Origin: Thauera sp.
Lineage (GTDB): Bacteria; Pseudomonadota; Gammaproteobacteria; Burkholderiales; Rhodocyclaceae
DNA length: 64,000 nucleotides
Assembly (NCBI GenBank): GCA_024235615.1
Contig: JACKMB010000001.1
Location: 248,001 to 312,000 of the forward strand
Direction of reading: 5' to 3'
The stretch's first letter is position 1. Each line of letters starts with the position of its first letter. The notes under the pieces are model-generated. The model was not told the DNA's origin. It did not search any database and saw nothing but the letters and a program-made list of their open reading frames with translations. Both the position numbers and the translations under genes were made by a program. Positions 17,892 through 26,832 of this stretch are shown here, piece by piece.

Positions 17892-19069
17892 GCGCCCAGC
17901 CCGGCCGCCGCACGCCGCCGCAGCAGCGCCAGCCACGCCAGCGCGGCCGCGGTGAGCGCGAGCGGCACGATCGAGCCGACGTTGAGCAGGTCCCAGCCCT
18001 GCGTCGTCACCAGCGCACCCGAAGCGAAGGAGGTGAAGGCCATCACCGCGAACACCACGAAGTTGATCGCCGCCTGCGCCTTGTCCTTCTCCTCCGGGCG
18101 ATAGGCTTCCATCGACAGCGTGGTCGCGCCGGTAAACAGGAAGTTCCAGCCCACGCCGAGCAGGAAGAGCGCGACCAGGAACTGGTGCAGATCCTGCCCC
18201 GAGAGCGCCACCGCGACGCAGGCGAAGTTCAGCGCCACGCCCGCGCCCATGACCTGCAGCACGCCGAAGCGCTTGATCAGGTGGCCGGTGAAGAAGCCGG
18301 GCGCGAACATGCCGATCACGTGCCACTCCAGCACCAGCGCCGCGTCCGAGAAGGGCATGCCGCACACGTCCATCGCCAGCGGGGTGGCCGCCATCAGCAG
18401 GTTCATCACGCCGTAGCTCATCGCCGCGGCCAGCGCGGACACGATGAACACCGGCTGGCGCACGATCTCGCCCAGCGCCCGCCCGCCGTCGGCGCCCGGC
18501 TTCTTAGCCGGCTCGGACGGAAAGCGGATGCCCGCCATCACCGCCATCGACACCAGCGCCACCACCGCGAGCGCGAGATAGGAGCCGAGGAAGGGCGCGC
18601 CGAGCGCCTCGCGCGTGTGGTTGGCCAGGTTGGGCCCGATCACCGCACCGATGAGCCCGCCCGCCAGCACCAGCGACACCGCCTTCTCGCGGAAGGACGG
18701 CGGCGCCAGCTCGCCGGCCGCGAAGCGGTAGAGCTGGCCGTTGGCGCTGTAGTAGCCGGCGATCACAGTGCCCGCCACGAGCAGCCAGAAGCTGCCGATC
18801 GAGAGCGCGAAGGCGCACAGCAGCGCGGTGAGGAAGGCCACCAGCAGGCCGAGCTGGAAGGACACCTGCCGCCCCCAGCGGCGCTGGCTGCGCGCCACCA
18901 GCCCGGTCGACAGCGCCCCACCCACCACATAGCCCATCACCGGCAGCGTCGCCATCCAGCCCACCGGCGCCAGACTGAAGCCCACCAGTCCGTTGATGGC
19001 GATGAACACCACGTTGTTGGTCAGGAACAGGCCCTGCGCGATCGCCAGCAGCCAGAGGTTCTTCTTCAT
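17888..19069 (-). CDS. MFS transporter
   Basis: A 393-residue inner-membrane permease with about twelve hydrophobic helices and the loop motif RSQRRWGRQ between helices 2 and 3, as in drug/sugar-type major facilitator proteins. No clear Shine-Dalgarno precedes ATG 19069. The acpH-like gene follows with overlapping stop and start. Direction and substrate are unknown. The 5' end faces REP array 2, so its promoter must lie within or next to the repeats. Confidence 0.88.
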   Translation of the reverse strand: MKKNLWLLAIAQGLFLTNNVVFIAINGLVGFSLAPVGWMATLPVMGYVVGGALSTGLVARSQRRWGRQVSFQLGLLVAFLTALLCAFALSIGSFWLLVAGTVIAGYYSANGQLYRFAAGELAPPSFREKAVSLVLAGGLIGAVIGPNLANHTREALGAPFLGSYLALAVVALVSMAVMAGIRFPSEPAKKPGADGGRALGEIVRQPVFIVSALAAAMSYGVMNLLMAATPLAMDVCGMPFSDAALVLEWHVIGMFAPGFFTGHLIKRFGVLQVMGAGVALNFACVAVALSGQDLHQFLVALFLLGVGWNFLFTGATTLSMEAYRPEEKDKAQAAINFVVFAVMAFTSFASGALVTTQGWDLLNVGSIVPLALTAAALAWLALLRRRAAAGLGA

Positions 19070-19119
19070 CGGTAAATGCTGATTTGTCGGGGAGGCTGAA
19101 CTCTACCCGTTCTGATCGA

Positions 19120-19830
19120 GCAGCGCCCCATTCGCGGCCCCCATTCGCGGCCCCCCATTCGCGGCCCCCATTCGCGGCTGCCGCCGCTCCTACAGGGGGT
19201 AGCGGTTCGTGTAGGACGTCGAGATGCGGCAACGCCAGAAGCATGTCGGTTCGTGCAGGGCTTAGAGATGCGGCAACGCCAAAAGCAAGTCGGCTCGCGC
19301 AGGGCGTCGAGGGGTGGAAACGCTTCGGGTACGCGCCGGTTCATGTAGGAGCGCCGGCAGGCGCGAATGCGGCGCGCGATATCACGACGCGGGTCGGTCG
19401 TGGGATCGCCGAATTCGCGGCTGCCGCCGCTCCTACAGGGGGCAGCGGTTCGTGTAGGGCGTCGACATGCGGCAACGCCAGAAGCATGTCGGTTCGTGCA
19501 GGGCGTCGAGAGGTGGAAACGCTTCGGGTACGCGTCGGTTTATGTAGGAGCGCCGGCAGGCGCGAATGCGGCGCGCGGGATTACGATGCGCGTCGGTCGC
19601 CGGATCGCCGAATTCGCGGCTGCCGCCGCTCCTACAGGGGACGGCGGTTCGTGTAGGGCGTCGAGATGCGGGAACGCCAGGGGCGTACCGGTTCGTGTGC
19701 GGCGTCGAAGTGCGGGAACGCCACGGGCATGTCGGCTCGCGCAGGGCGTCGAGGGTGGAAACGCTTCGGGTGCGCACCGGTTCATGTAGGAGCGCCGGCA
19801 GGCGCGAATGCGGCGATCGAGCCGCGTCAC
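19120..19830. repeat. REP array 2 with 200-240-bp composite units
   Basis: Three composite units are marked by GTAGGAGC + GCGCC/GGCGC hairpins at about 19344, 19544 and 19786, alternating with reverse-oriented GTAGGAG + GCGGC/GCCGC hairpins near 19175, 19420 and 19620. Between them run about 45-bp sub-repeats starting GGTTCGTGTAGGGCGTCGAG, some of which also carry a GTAG head. A run of GGCCCCCATTCGC-like short repeats lies at 19132-19175. The array occupies most of the region between the divergent MFS and PepSY genes and contains no credible gene. Confidence 0.85.
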
Positions 19831-19865
19831 CCACCCGGCGCAGCTGAGAAATCCCTGAAAACCTC

Positions 19866-19882
19866 CTTCAGCAAGGCTTCAT
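19866..19882 (+). promoter_or_regulatory. 11-bp-phased hexamer pair upstream of PepSY gene 1
   Basis: CTTCAG and CTTCAT start exactly 11 bp apart (5-nt spacer), 65 bp before ATG 19948. It has the same architecture and nearly the same spacing to the start as the site before the PepSY gene at 28159. Confidence 0.6.
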
Positions 19883-19947
19883 GCACCCGGGCGCAGGATG
19901 CACCCACGGTCGAAGCGCGACCGCACAAGCCCCCAAGGAGAAAGATC

Positions 19948-20271
19948 ATGCGCACGAACACCCTCATCGCCACCCTCGCCCTCGGCGCCGGCCTGCTCGG
20001 CGGCGGTGCACTGCTCGTCCCCGCCTTCGCGCTGGACAAGTCCCCCGCGGCAACGCAAACCACGGCTCCGGCCGAAGCCGGAACCCTGAGCCTACAGCAG
20101 GTCCAGGCCCGGCTGGAAGCCGACGGCTATCGCGACTTCGAGAAGATCGAGCGCGAGCGCAACAAGTACGAGGCGACGGCCATCGACCCGCAGGGCCGCC
20201 GCGTCGAGGTCAAGGTCAACGCCCGCAGCGGCGAGATCCTGGAGGTCGAAGTCAAACGCGACAAGAAGTGA
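19948..20271 (+). CDS. Secreted PepSY-domain protein
   Basis: A 107-residue periplasmic protein: a signal peptide (about 1-28, ending PAFA) followed by one PepSY domain (LSLQQVQARLEADGYRDFEKIE ... GRRVEVKVNARSGEILEVEV). Small PepSY proteins bind or inhibit periplasmic partners and are frequent targets of QseB/PmrA-type regulators. AAGGAG lies 7 nt before ATG 19948. It converges with the Met/Gly-rich protein gene and is preceded by an 11-bp-phased regulatory site. Confidence 0.85.
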   Translation: MRTNTLIATLALGAGLLGGGALLVPAFALDKSPAATQTTAPAEAGTLSLQQVQARLEADGYRDFEKIERERNKYEATAIDPQGRRVEVKVNARSGEILEVEVKRDKK

Positions 20272-20348
20272 TCAGACGAGCGCGGGAGGCGCCGCGGCGC
20301 CCCCCGGGAGCTTTCGGCAACCGTTGCTACACGGGTCCGCAGCGCGAC

Positions 20349-20804
20349 TCAACGCGTTCCGCCAGGACCGGCACCGCCACGCGGCCCTTCACCGGTCTGC
20401 GGACCCGGCCCGCCCCCCGGCCCCATGCCCGAGCCCGGACCCATGCCCGCGCCGCTCCCCATTCCGGCTCCCGGTCCGCGGCCTGCGCCCGGCCCCATGC
20501 TGGCGCCGAGACCTTTTCCTGCCCCCGGCCCCATGCCGCCGCGCATCGGCGGCTCCTCGGGCAGGGTCACGCCGCGCTCGCGGGCGCGCTCGACCATCTG
20601 CTTGTGATGCTCCAGGCGGACCTGCTCGCGCTCCTCGGGCGTGCCCGCCGCACGCATGCGCTCGCGGTGCTCCACGCGCTCCTGCTCGGTCATGATCTGG
20701 GCGCCGAAGACGGGCGTGTCGTCGGGCGCGGCAGCGGTCTGCGCCTGCACTGCACCGGAAATCAACAACGCGAGCGTGCTGGCGATCAAGATGCGATTCT
20801 TCAT
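20349..20804 (-). CDS. Secreted Met/Gly/Pro-rich periplasmic protein
   Basis: A 151-residue protein with a signal peptide (MKNRILIASTLALLISGAVQAQ), a charged helical middle (MTEQERVEHRERMRAAGTPEEREQ, then EHHKQMVERARERG) and a long degenerate tail of Gly-Pro-Met repeats (about 90-151). The His- and Met-rich composition suggests metal or envelope interaction, but this is inference. GGAGG precedes ATG 20804; in-frame sequence upstream is rejected because it lacks a signal peptide. It follows the QseC-like kinase gene by 85 bp on the same strand, so it may belong to that operon. Confidence 0.75.
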   Translation of the reverse strand: MKNRILIASTLALLISGAVQAQTAAAPDDTPVFGAQIMTEQERVEHRERMRAAGTPEEREQVRLEHHKQMVERARERGVTLPEEPPMRGGMGPGAGKGLGASMGPGAGRGPGAGMGSGAGMGPGSGMGPGGGPGPQTGEGPRGGAGPGGTR

Positions 20805-20889
20805 GGCGACCTCCTTGACGATGGTGAAGCGATCCCGTCGTGCCCCCCGCGCCACCAGCCTCGACGGGGCACCACGGCCTGATTCCAAT

Positions 20890-22416
20890 CTAGCCCCCCA
20901 CTGCGCGGTTTTCAGTATCGGCGTGTAGCCCCGCAGCAGCGCGCACGGCAGGCGAGCGCGGCAGCACGACGCGGACCTCCAGGCCGCCGAGGGGACAATC
21001 GTCGAGCGCGATCGTCCCGCCATGGAGTTCGACGATGCGCGCGACGATCGCCAGGCCGAGGCCCGCGCCTTCCCCGCCACCGGCGCGGAAGAAGCGCTCG
21101 AACACCTTCTCGCGCAGCGCCGGCGGCACGCCGTGGCCGCTGTCCTGCACGCGCAGCACGATGACCGCAGGCGAGGCCTCCAGCAGCACGCGGATGCAGC
21201 CGTCGGGCGGCGTGTGCTGCACCGCGTTGCCCACCAGGTTCTGCATCAGGATGCCCAGGCTGCCGGCGTCGCCCTCGAGATGGAAGTCGGCCCCCTCGTC
21301 CGCCTCGAGGGCGAGGTCCTGACCATGTTCGTCGGCGAGCGGGGTGAGCTCGGCGAGTTGCTCGCGGACAAGCGCGAGCAGGTCGATCACCAGCCTCTTC
21401 GGCCGGCTCGCGTCGGGTTCGAGGCGGGCCAGTGTCAGCAACTGCGCCACCACCCGGGTGGCCCGCTCGATGCCCGTGCCCATCAGTCGAAGCGCCTCGT
21501 CGCGATCCGCCGCATCGGGCGCCTGCAGCGCGTTCTGCGCATGAATGCGCAGCACGGCCAGCGGGGTGCGCAGCTCGTGCGCGGCGTAGGCGAGGAAGCG
21601 GCGCTCGCGTTCGAGCAGCGCGTTGACCTGCTGCAGCAGGCGGTCGAGCGAGGCCACCACCGGATCGAGCTCCTGTGGCACATCCTGCAGCGCGAGCGCC
21701 GAGAGGTCGTCCGGGCCGCGCGCCTGCAGCGACTCGGCGATGCGCGCGAGCGGGCGCAGCCCCCAGCCGATCGCCAGCCACACCAGCAGGGCGACCAGCG
21801 GCAGCCCCACGAGATCGGGCAGCAGGCTGCGCAAGGTGACCTTGCCGACGAGTTCGCCACGCACGTCCTCGCGCTCGCCGACCAGGATCCACTGGCGATC
21901 GCGCGCATCCCGCAGCAGGAACAGCCGCCAGGCGCCATCGTGCAGGCTCACCGTGTGATAGCCCGCAAGCGCCTCCCCCGCCTCGGCGAGCCGCCGCGGC
22001 GCAGCGCCCCCGGAGCGTGCGGCGAGCAGCATGTCGAGCGCCCCGAGCGGCGCCGCCGCGGACTGCAGCAGGACCCGCCCCTGCTCGTCCACCACCACGA
22101 AGCCGAGCTTGCCCTCGTACTCGTGGCCCAGCGCCAGCGCCTCGTCGCCGTCCTCGCGCTCGGCGCCCGTCTCCTTCCCCGCCGCGACACCGAGGCCCCC
22201 TGCATCGAGCGCTTCCTGCAGCGCGTTGCGCGCGTCCGGCGCCATGCCGCCCGGGATCATCCCCGCGAGCAGGCGCGCCTGCTGGGCGAGGCGGGCATCG
22301 AAGAGCTCCTGGATCTCGTGGCGGGCGTCGCGATAGCCGAGGAAGGAGATTCCGCCGAGCGCGATGCCGAGCAGGCCGAGCACGAGCAGCAAGGTGCGGC
22401 GACGGATCGAGCCCAT
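20890..22416 (-). CDS. QseC-like sensor histidine kinase
   Basis: A 508-residue inner-membrane kinase. One transmembrane helix lies near 8-28, a periplasmic sensor region extends to about 195, and a second helix lies near 200-222. A HAMP-like linker is followed by the H-box FLAYAAHELRTPLAVLR and a HATPase domain with NLVGNAVQHTPP, DSGHGVPP and GAGLGLAIV. Its ATG overlaps the stop of the upstream response regulator, so the pair is coupled. The signal is unknown. Confidence 0.93.
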   Translation of the reverse strand: MGSIRRRTLLLVLGLLGIALGGISFLGYRDARHEIQELFDARLAQQARLLAGMIPGGMAPDARNALQEALDAGGLGVAAGKETGAEREDGDEALALGHEYEGKLGFVVVDEQGRVLLQSAAAPLGALDMLLAARSGGAAPRRLAEAGEALAGYHTVSLHDGAWRLFLLRDARDRQWILVGEREDVRGELVGKVTLRSLLPDLVGLPLVALLVWLAIGWGLRPLARIAESLQARGPDDLSALALQDVPQELDPVVASLDRLLQQVNALLERERRFLAYAAHELRTPLAVLRIHAQNALQAPDAADRDEALRLMGTGIERATRVVAQLLTLARLEPDASRPKRLVIDLLALVREQLAELTPLADEHGQDLALEADEGADFHLEGDAGSLGILMQNLVGNAVQHTPPDGCIRVLLEASPAVIVLRVQDSGHGVPPALREKVFERFFRAGGGEGAGLGLAIVARIVELHGGTIALDDCPLGGLEVRVVLPRSPAVRAAAGLHADTENRAVGG

Positions 22417-23075
22417 CAGACCTTGTCCACCAGATAGCCCACCCCGCGCACGGTGCGGATCAGCTCGGGGAAGAGCTTGCGCCGCAGGTGGTGGATGTGC
22501 ACCTCGAGCGTATTGCTCTCGGCCTCCTCGCCCCAGCCGTACAAGGCCTGCTGCAGGCGGTCGCGGGTCAGCACGCGTCCGGGCTGGGCGAGCAGCTCGT
22601 GCAGCAGCAGGAACTCCTTGCGCTGCAGGGCCACAGGCTGGCCACGGTAGCTCACCTGCTGGTTCACCGGGTCGAGGAGCACCTCGCGGTGGTGCAGCAC
22701 CGGCTGCGCGCGATTGGCGCTGCGGCGCAGCAGCGCGCGGATGCGGGCCTTGAGCTCGTCGACGTCGAAGGGCTTGACCAGATAGTCGTCCGCGCCCGCA
22801 TCCAGCCCCGCGATGCGGTCGCTGGTGGCGTCGCGCGCGGTGAGGACCAGCACCGGCACCGCGTTGGCTGCGGCGCGCAGGCGCTGCAGCACCTCGAGCC
22901 CGTCCATGCGCGGCAGGCCGAGGTCGAGCACGGCGAGCGCGAAGTCCTCGTGGGTGAGCGCGTGCAGCGCGCCCGCGCCGTCCTGCACCCAGTCGACCGT
23001 GTACGCCTCCGGCTTGAGCGCGACGCGGATCCCCTCGCCGAGCGCGGCATCATCCTCGACGAGCAGGATGCGCAT
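22416..23075 (-). CDS. QseB/PmrA-like OmpR-family response regulator
   Basis: A 219-residue regulator: a receiver domain with Asp-Asp at the start ([12 protein letters not shown]), phosphorylated Asp in VLDLGLPRMDG and Lys in YLVKPFDVDEL, then a winged helix (QRKEFLLLHELLAQPGRVLTRDRL, NTLEVHIHHLRRKL). ATG 23075 is chosen because it starts the canonical MRILLVEDD; an in-frame ATG nine codons upstream is less likely. This subfamily binds direct repeats with an 11-bp period, making it a prime candidate for the phased sites found throughout the window. Confidence 0.94.
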   Translation of the reverse strand: MRILLVEDDAALGEGIRVALKPEAYTVDWVQDGAGALHALTHEDFALAVLDLGLPRMDGLEVLQRLRAAANAVPVLVLTARDATSDRIAGLDAGADDYLVKPFDVDELKARIRALLRRSANRAQPVLHHREVLLDPVNQQVSYRGQPVALQRKEFLLLHELLAQPGRVLTRDRLQQALYGWGEEAESNTLEVHIHHLRRKLFPELIRTVRGVGYLVDKV

Positions 23076-23136
23076 CCCTTCCCTCCCTCGTGTTCCCTGC
23101 ATTCATGGGCGCTGCGTTGATCCGCATATTGGACCC

Positions 23137-23853
23137 TTACTGCGCGCCTTGCGCCAGCTTCGCGACCACCTGCTCGAGCAGGCGCCGCGCCTCCGCGCGC
23201 CGGCCGGCGTCGGCGCTCTCACGCCCGGGGCGGTCGGAGGCGGCGAGCGCCTTCTCTAGCGCCGTGCGCGCTTCGGCGTAGCGCTTCTGCCGCGACAGGA
23301 AGTCGCCGTAGAAGTAATTGGGATCGATGCCGCCGGGGTTGATCGCCAAGGCCTGCTTCAGCAGCTTTTCGGCCTGCGCGTCGTCGCCGAAGCCCAGCGG
23401 CCATCCGGGCACCTGATAGTAGAGGCTGCCGAGGCTGGTGTAGGCCGAGCCGTCGAGCGCGCGCGGGTCGAGCCGCAGGGCGGTCTCGAGCTCGGCCTTG
23501 GCCTCCTTGACGAGGCCGAGCGCGCCGAGCCCGCCCTTCGCCCCTGCCCAGGTGCTCAGGACGATGGCGTGCCAGATGCGCAGCTCGGCCGCCTCGGGCT
23601 CGACGGCGACCGCCCTCGCGGCGCGCTCGGCGAGCTCGGCGAAGGCCGCCTCGCGCTGCTTCTCGGGCAGGCCGTAGTGGATGTCGGCCCAGCGCCCCTG
23701 CACGGCCTGGAGCTCGGCCTTGCCGGTGTCGGCGAGCGCGAAGGCGGCCGGCGCGCCCAGCAGGGAAAGGAGCGGAAAGGCAAGCGGGAGCGCGACGCGG
23801 CGGGCGAGGCGGAGTGTCGCGGTGGCGAACGGTTTGTGGTCGGGCATGTTCAT
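23137..23853 (-). CDS. TPR-type periplasmic or membrane-anchored protein
   Basis: A 238-residue protein ending a five-gene operon. A hydrophobic segment (about 19-41, ALPLAFPLLSLLGAPAAFA) acts as a signal peptide or anchor. The rest is alpha-helical with TPR-like repeats (AKAELETALRLDPRALDG, AEKLLKQALAINPGGIDP, YAEARTALEKALAAS). It resembles solenoid adaptors of the TatT type but is not assigned. The ATG overlaps the stop of the SDR gene; GGAGG lies 10 nt ahead. Confidence 0.8.
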   Translation of the reverse strand: MNMPDHKPFATATLRLARRVALPLAFPLLSLLGAPAAFALADTGKAELQAVQGRWADIHYGLPEKQREAAFAELAERAARAVAVEPEAAELRIWHAIVLSTWAGAKGGLGALGLVKEAKAELETALRLDPRALDGSAYTSLGSLYYQVPGWPLGFGDDAQAEKLLKQALAINPGGIDPNYFYGDFLSRQKRYAEARTALEKALAASDRPGRESADAGRRAEARRLLEQVVAKLAQGAQ

Positions 23854-24656
23854 GGGCGGTTTTCCTCCGGTTCGGAATGGGCGAAACGCTGGATGGTGGC
23901 CAGCTGTCCGCGCAGGGCGCGATCGACCACGCGCGGCAGCAGCCGGTTGAGGCGGGCGAAGAAGCGCTCCGGCCAGCCGAGGTGGCGCTCGGGCGACTCG
24001 TCGCGCAGCGCCTGCACGATCGCGGCGGCGACCTGCGGCGGCGGGTCCATCGCCACGCCAAGCGCGCGGTTCATCTCGACCACCGCGCTGGCGTTCATCG
24101 CGGTGCGCGTCGCGCGTGGCGCCAGGTAGAGCACGCGCACCGGGCCGTCGGCGAGCTCGCGGCGCAAGGCCTCGGCGAAGCCGCGCAGACCGAACTTGCT
24201 CGCGCTGTAGGGCGCGAAGCCGGGATAGCCGATCGCGCCGAAGGTCGAGCCGACGAACAGCAGCACCGCGCGCGGGCGCTCGCGCAGCAAGGGCAGCAGG
24301 CGCCGGGAGAGCAGCATCGGCGCCACCAGGTTGAGCGCAACCTGGGCCGCGATGGCCTCGTCGTCCTGCTGCTCGACGAGGCCGAAGCGGTTGAGGCCGG
24401 CGGCCTGGACCACGCAGTCGACGCCGCCAAAATCCCGCGCCGCGGCAGCCACCGCATCGACGCCGGCGGGGGTGGCGAGATCGGCGACGAGCGCGCGCAG
24501 CGCGTGCGGAAAGCGCCCCTGCGCGGCCGCGAGCTTGTCCGCGTCGCGACCGACCGCCAGCACCTGCGCGCCCGCCTTGCAAAGCTGCTCGACCAGCGCC
24601 TCGCCGATGCCCCCGCTCGCGCCGGTGACCAGCACGCGGCTTCCGTTCAGTTCCAT
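23850..24656 (-). CDS. Short-chain dehydrogenase/reductase
   Basis: A 268-residue SDR with a Rossmann motif TGASGGIG near the N-terminus, the catalytic serine in VGSTFGAIGYPG and the Tyr-x3-Lys pair in YSASKFG, so it should be an active NAD(P)-dependent oxidoreductase. The C-terminal tail (FFARLNRLLPRVVDRALRGQ) is longer and amphipathic, as in lipid-acting SDRs. It starts 11 bp after the upstream metalloenzyme gene and overlaps the TPR gene. The substrate is presumably the product of the upstream ligase/metalloenzyme. Confidence 0.9.
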   Translation of the reverse strand: MELNGSRVLVTGASGGIGEALVEQLCKAGAQVLAVGRDADKLAAAQGRFPHALRALVADLATPAGVDAVAAAARDFGGVDCVVQAAGLNRFGLVEQQDDEAIAAQVALNLVAPMLLSRRLLPLLRERPRAVLLFVGSTFGAIGYPGFAPYSASKFGLRGFAEALRRELADGPVRVLYLAPRATRTAMNASAVVEMNRALGVAMDPPPQVAAAIVQALRDESPERHLGWPERFFARLNRLLPRVVDRALRGQLATIQRFAHSEPEENRP

Positions 24657-24667
24657 CGCGGCGCTCC

Positions 24668-25321
24668 TCAGGCCGCCAGCGGCAGGCCGCGGAAAATGTC
24701 GCCGTACAGGCGATACACGACGCGCGCGGTGTGCACCACCGCGGCACGGTCGTCGTCCTCGTCGAGCCGGTTCATCAGCGTCGCGAAGAAGTCCATGTGC
24801 TCGAGGTCGAGGCTGCCGTGCGAGTTCAGGTAGCTGAAGGCCTCGGGCGGCAGCCCCAGGCCGCTGCGGATCGACCCCGCCGCGCGGGTGGCGAGGGCGA
24901 TGCTCGTGCCCTCGAGCACGTTGACCATGCCGAAGAAGCTCACCGGGTTGTGGCGCGCGATGCGGTCGTAGACATAGGCCACCATCAGCTCGGTGGGGAG
25001 CGCCGGCTGGCTGCGGCGCACCGCCTCGGGGTCGGCGCCGCAGGCGGCGAGGTCGTTCAGGATCCACTCCTGGTGGCCGTACTCCTCGTCGATGTATTCG
25101 GCGATCGCGCCGCGCAGCCATTCGAGCCGTGCGGGCAGGCGCGCGCCGCAGGCCATCAGCAGCGGCACGGTGTGGCTGACGTGGTGATACGCCTCGGTGA
25201 GGAAGGCGATGTAGCTCGGCAGCGCGACCTTGCCGGCGAGCGCCTGCTGGATGATCGGCGCGGCGAACAGCATGTCGCGCTCGGCCACGGTCTGGTCCTG
25301 GAGTTGCTGGAAGAAGCTCAT
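24668..25321 (-). CDS. Heme-oxygenase-fold (TenA/CADD/UndA-like) metalloenzyme
   Basis: A 217-residue all-helical protein of the iron-containing redox enzyme group. Candidate metal ligands are Glu80-x2-His83 (DEEYGHQEW), Glu137 (VLEGTS) and His168-x3-Asp172-x2-His175 (SHGSLDLEH). They are spaced as in non-heme diiron members such as UndA and CADD; I assigned them by pattern, not alignment. Such enzymes oxidise or cleave fatty acids and amines. The ATG overlaps the stop of the AMP-forming ligase, suggesting that it acts on an activated or released acid. Confidence 0.82.
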   Translation of the reverse strand: MSFFQQLQDQTVAERDMLFAAPIIQQALAGKVALPSYIAFLTEAYHHVSHTVPLLMACGARLPARLEWLRGAIAEYIDEEYGHQEWILNDLAACGADPEAVRRSQPALPTELMVAYVYDRIARHNPVSFFGMVNVLEGTSIALATRAAGSIRSGLGLPPEAFSYLNSHGSLDLEHMDFFATLMNRLDEDDDRAAVVHTARVVYRLYGDIFRGLPLAA

Positions 25322-26832
25322 GTTTCGGTCTCGTCGCTGAAGGAGGTGAAGTGGACGCCCGGGGCGCCGCCATCGGCGCCGCTGCGCGGCAGGTAGTGCG
25401 CCGCGAGCGCAGCGCGGCGCAGGCGGCCGTTGGCGGTGAGGAGGCCGTTTGCCAGGGTGAAGGGCGCCTCGGCACGCAGCCAGCGGTGCGCGCACGCGTA
25501 GTCGGGCAGGCCCGCGTTGGCGGCGGCCACCGCCGCCTCGAGCTCGACGTCGCTGCAGTCGGCGCGGCGCGGCACGAGCACGGCGAGGTTCTCGGGGCAG
25601 GCCTCACCGTGCACCCAGGCCTGCGCGATCGCTCCCTGCTGGACCAGCTCCGCCTCGACCCACTCGGGGTTCACGTTGCGCCCGTAGGCGGTGATGAACT
25701 GGTGCTTCTTGCGCCCGTGCAGGACCAGGAAGCCGTCGTCGAAATGGCCGAGGTCGCCGGTGCCCAGCCACGCGTCGGCCGCCAACGCGTCCGCCGGCGG
25801 CGCCTCGCCGAGGTAGCCGAGCATGCGCGCGCCGCGCACCTGCACCTCGCCGTCGTCGCCGATGCGCACCCCTGCGTGCGGCAAGGGCCGCCCCACCGTG
25901 CCGATACGGCGCGCCGACGGGGTGTTGAGACACACCACCGAGGCGCACTCCGACAGGCCGTAGCCCTCGTACACCGGCAGCCCGAGCGCTTCGGCACGCT
26001 GCAGCAGCCGCGGCGACACCTGCCCGCCGCCCACCGCGACGAAACGCAGGCCGGCGGGCAGCGCATGGCCTTGCTCGGCGGCTCCGACCAGGGCGAGCAG
26101 CATCTGCGGCAACAGGATCAGGCTATGCGGTCGATGCGCATGCAGGGTCTGCAGGAAGCGCGCCGGATCGAACCCCCCGCCGCCGCTGAAGCCGATCGTG
26201 CGCATCGGCAGCAGCTCCACACGCGCACCGGCCAGCAGGCCGGCGTACAGCCCGGCAATGTTCTCGAGCAGCGTCGCCAGCGGCAGCACGCCCAGATGGC
26301 GCTCGACCGCGCCGCCCTCGCCGATCTGCGCGACGCTGTGCGCCACGGCGAGCTGCGCAGCCGCGCTCAGGCACACCCCCTTGGGCTGGCCGGTGCTGCC
26401 GGAGGTGTAGGTGATCTTCGCCGTGCCCGCGGGCAGCGCCGGCAGCTGCGGCGGCGTGCGCTGCAGGATCCCGGGCGCCACCGGCACGAAGCCCGCAAAA
26501 GGCGTCGCACTTGCGGCCGCCGGATCGACGATCAGCGTGTCGATGCCGGCGCTGTCGAGCACGTGCATCTGCTGAGTCGGCGAGAAGAAGCCGGGCAAGG
26601 GCACACAGACCTGCCCGCCGGCAAGCAGCGCGAGATCCCAGAGCGCCCACTGCGGGCCGTTGTCGAGCGCGAGCGCCACGCGCCGCGCACCCACCGCTTC
26701 GAGCACGCCCCGACGCTCGGCGATCGCTTCGAGCAGTCGAGCGTACGAGATCTCCTCGCCCTCGCCACGAAGCGCGAGGCGGGCCCCGTGGTGCAAAAGC
26801 GTGCTCCGCAGGGCGTCAAAGGCATCGGACAC
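25318..26832 (-). CDS. AMP-forming acyl/amino-acid ligase-like protein
   Basis: A 504-residue ANL-superfamily protein with the P-loop TYTSGSTGQPKGV, the YEGYGLSEC motif, the TGDLGHFDDG aspartate and the hinge LHGRKKHQFITAYGRNV. At the C-terminus the usual catalytic lysine motif (GKxxR) reads NGRLRR, so Arg replaces Lys. The best start is GTG 26832, which overlaps the end of the hemolysin-family gene by 17 bp; the frame continues upstream only into that gene. It probably activates a carboxylic acid for the downstream enzymes; substrate unknown. Confidence 0.88.
   Translation of the reverse strand: MSDAFDALRSTLLHHGARLALRGEGEEISYARLLEAIAERRGVLEAVGARRVALALDNGPQWALWDLALLAGGQVCVPLPGFFSPTQQMHVLDSAGIDTLIVDPAAASATPFAGFVPVAPGILQRTPPQLPALPAGTAKITYTSGSTGQPKGVCLSAAAQLAVAHSVAQIGEGGAVERHLGVLPLATLLENIAGLYAGLLAGARVELLPMRTIGFSGGGGFDPARFLQTLHAHRPHSLILLPQMLLALVGAAEQGHALPAGLRFVAVGGGQVSPRLLQRAEALGLPVYEGYGLSECASVVCLNTPSARRIGTVGRPLPHAGVRIGDDGEVQVRGARMLGYLGEAPPADALAADAWLGTGDLGHFDDGFLVLHGRKKHQFITAYGRNVNPEWVEAELVQQGAIAQAWVHGEACPENLAVLVPRRADCSDVELEAAVAAANAGLPDYACAHRWLRAEAPFTLANGLLTANGRLRRAALAAHYLPRSGADGGAPGVHFTSFSDETET

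Noticed and set aside
20349-21080. Longer start for the Met/Gly-rich protein
   Set aside because: The extra 92 residues overlap the kinase gene and promoter region and hide the signal peptide that begins at ATG 20804.
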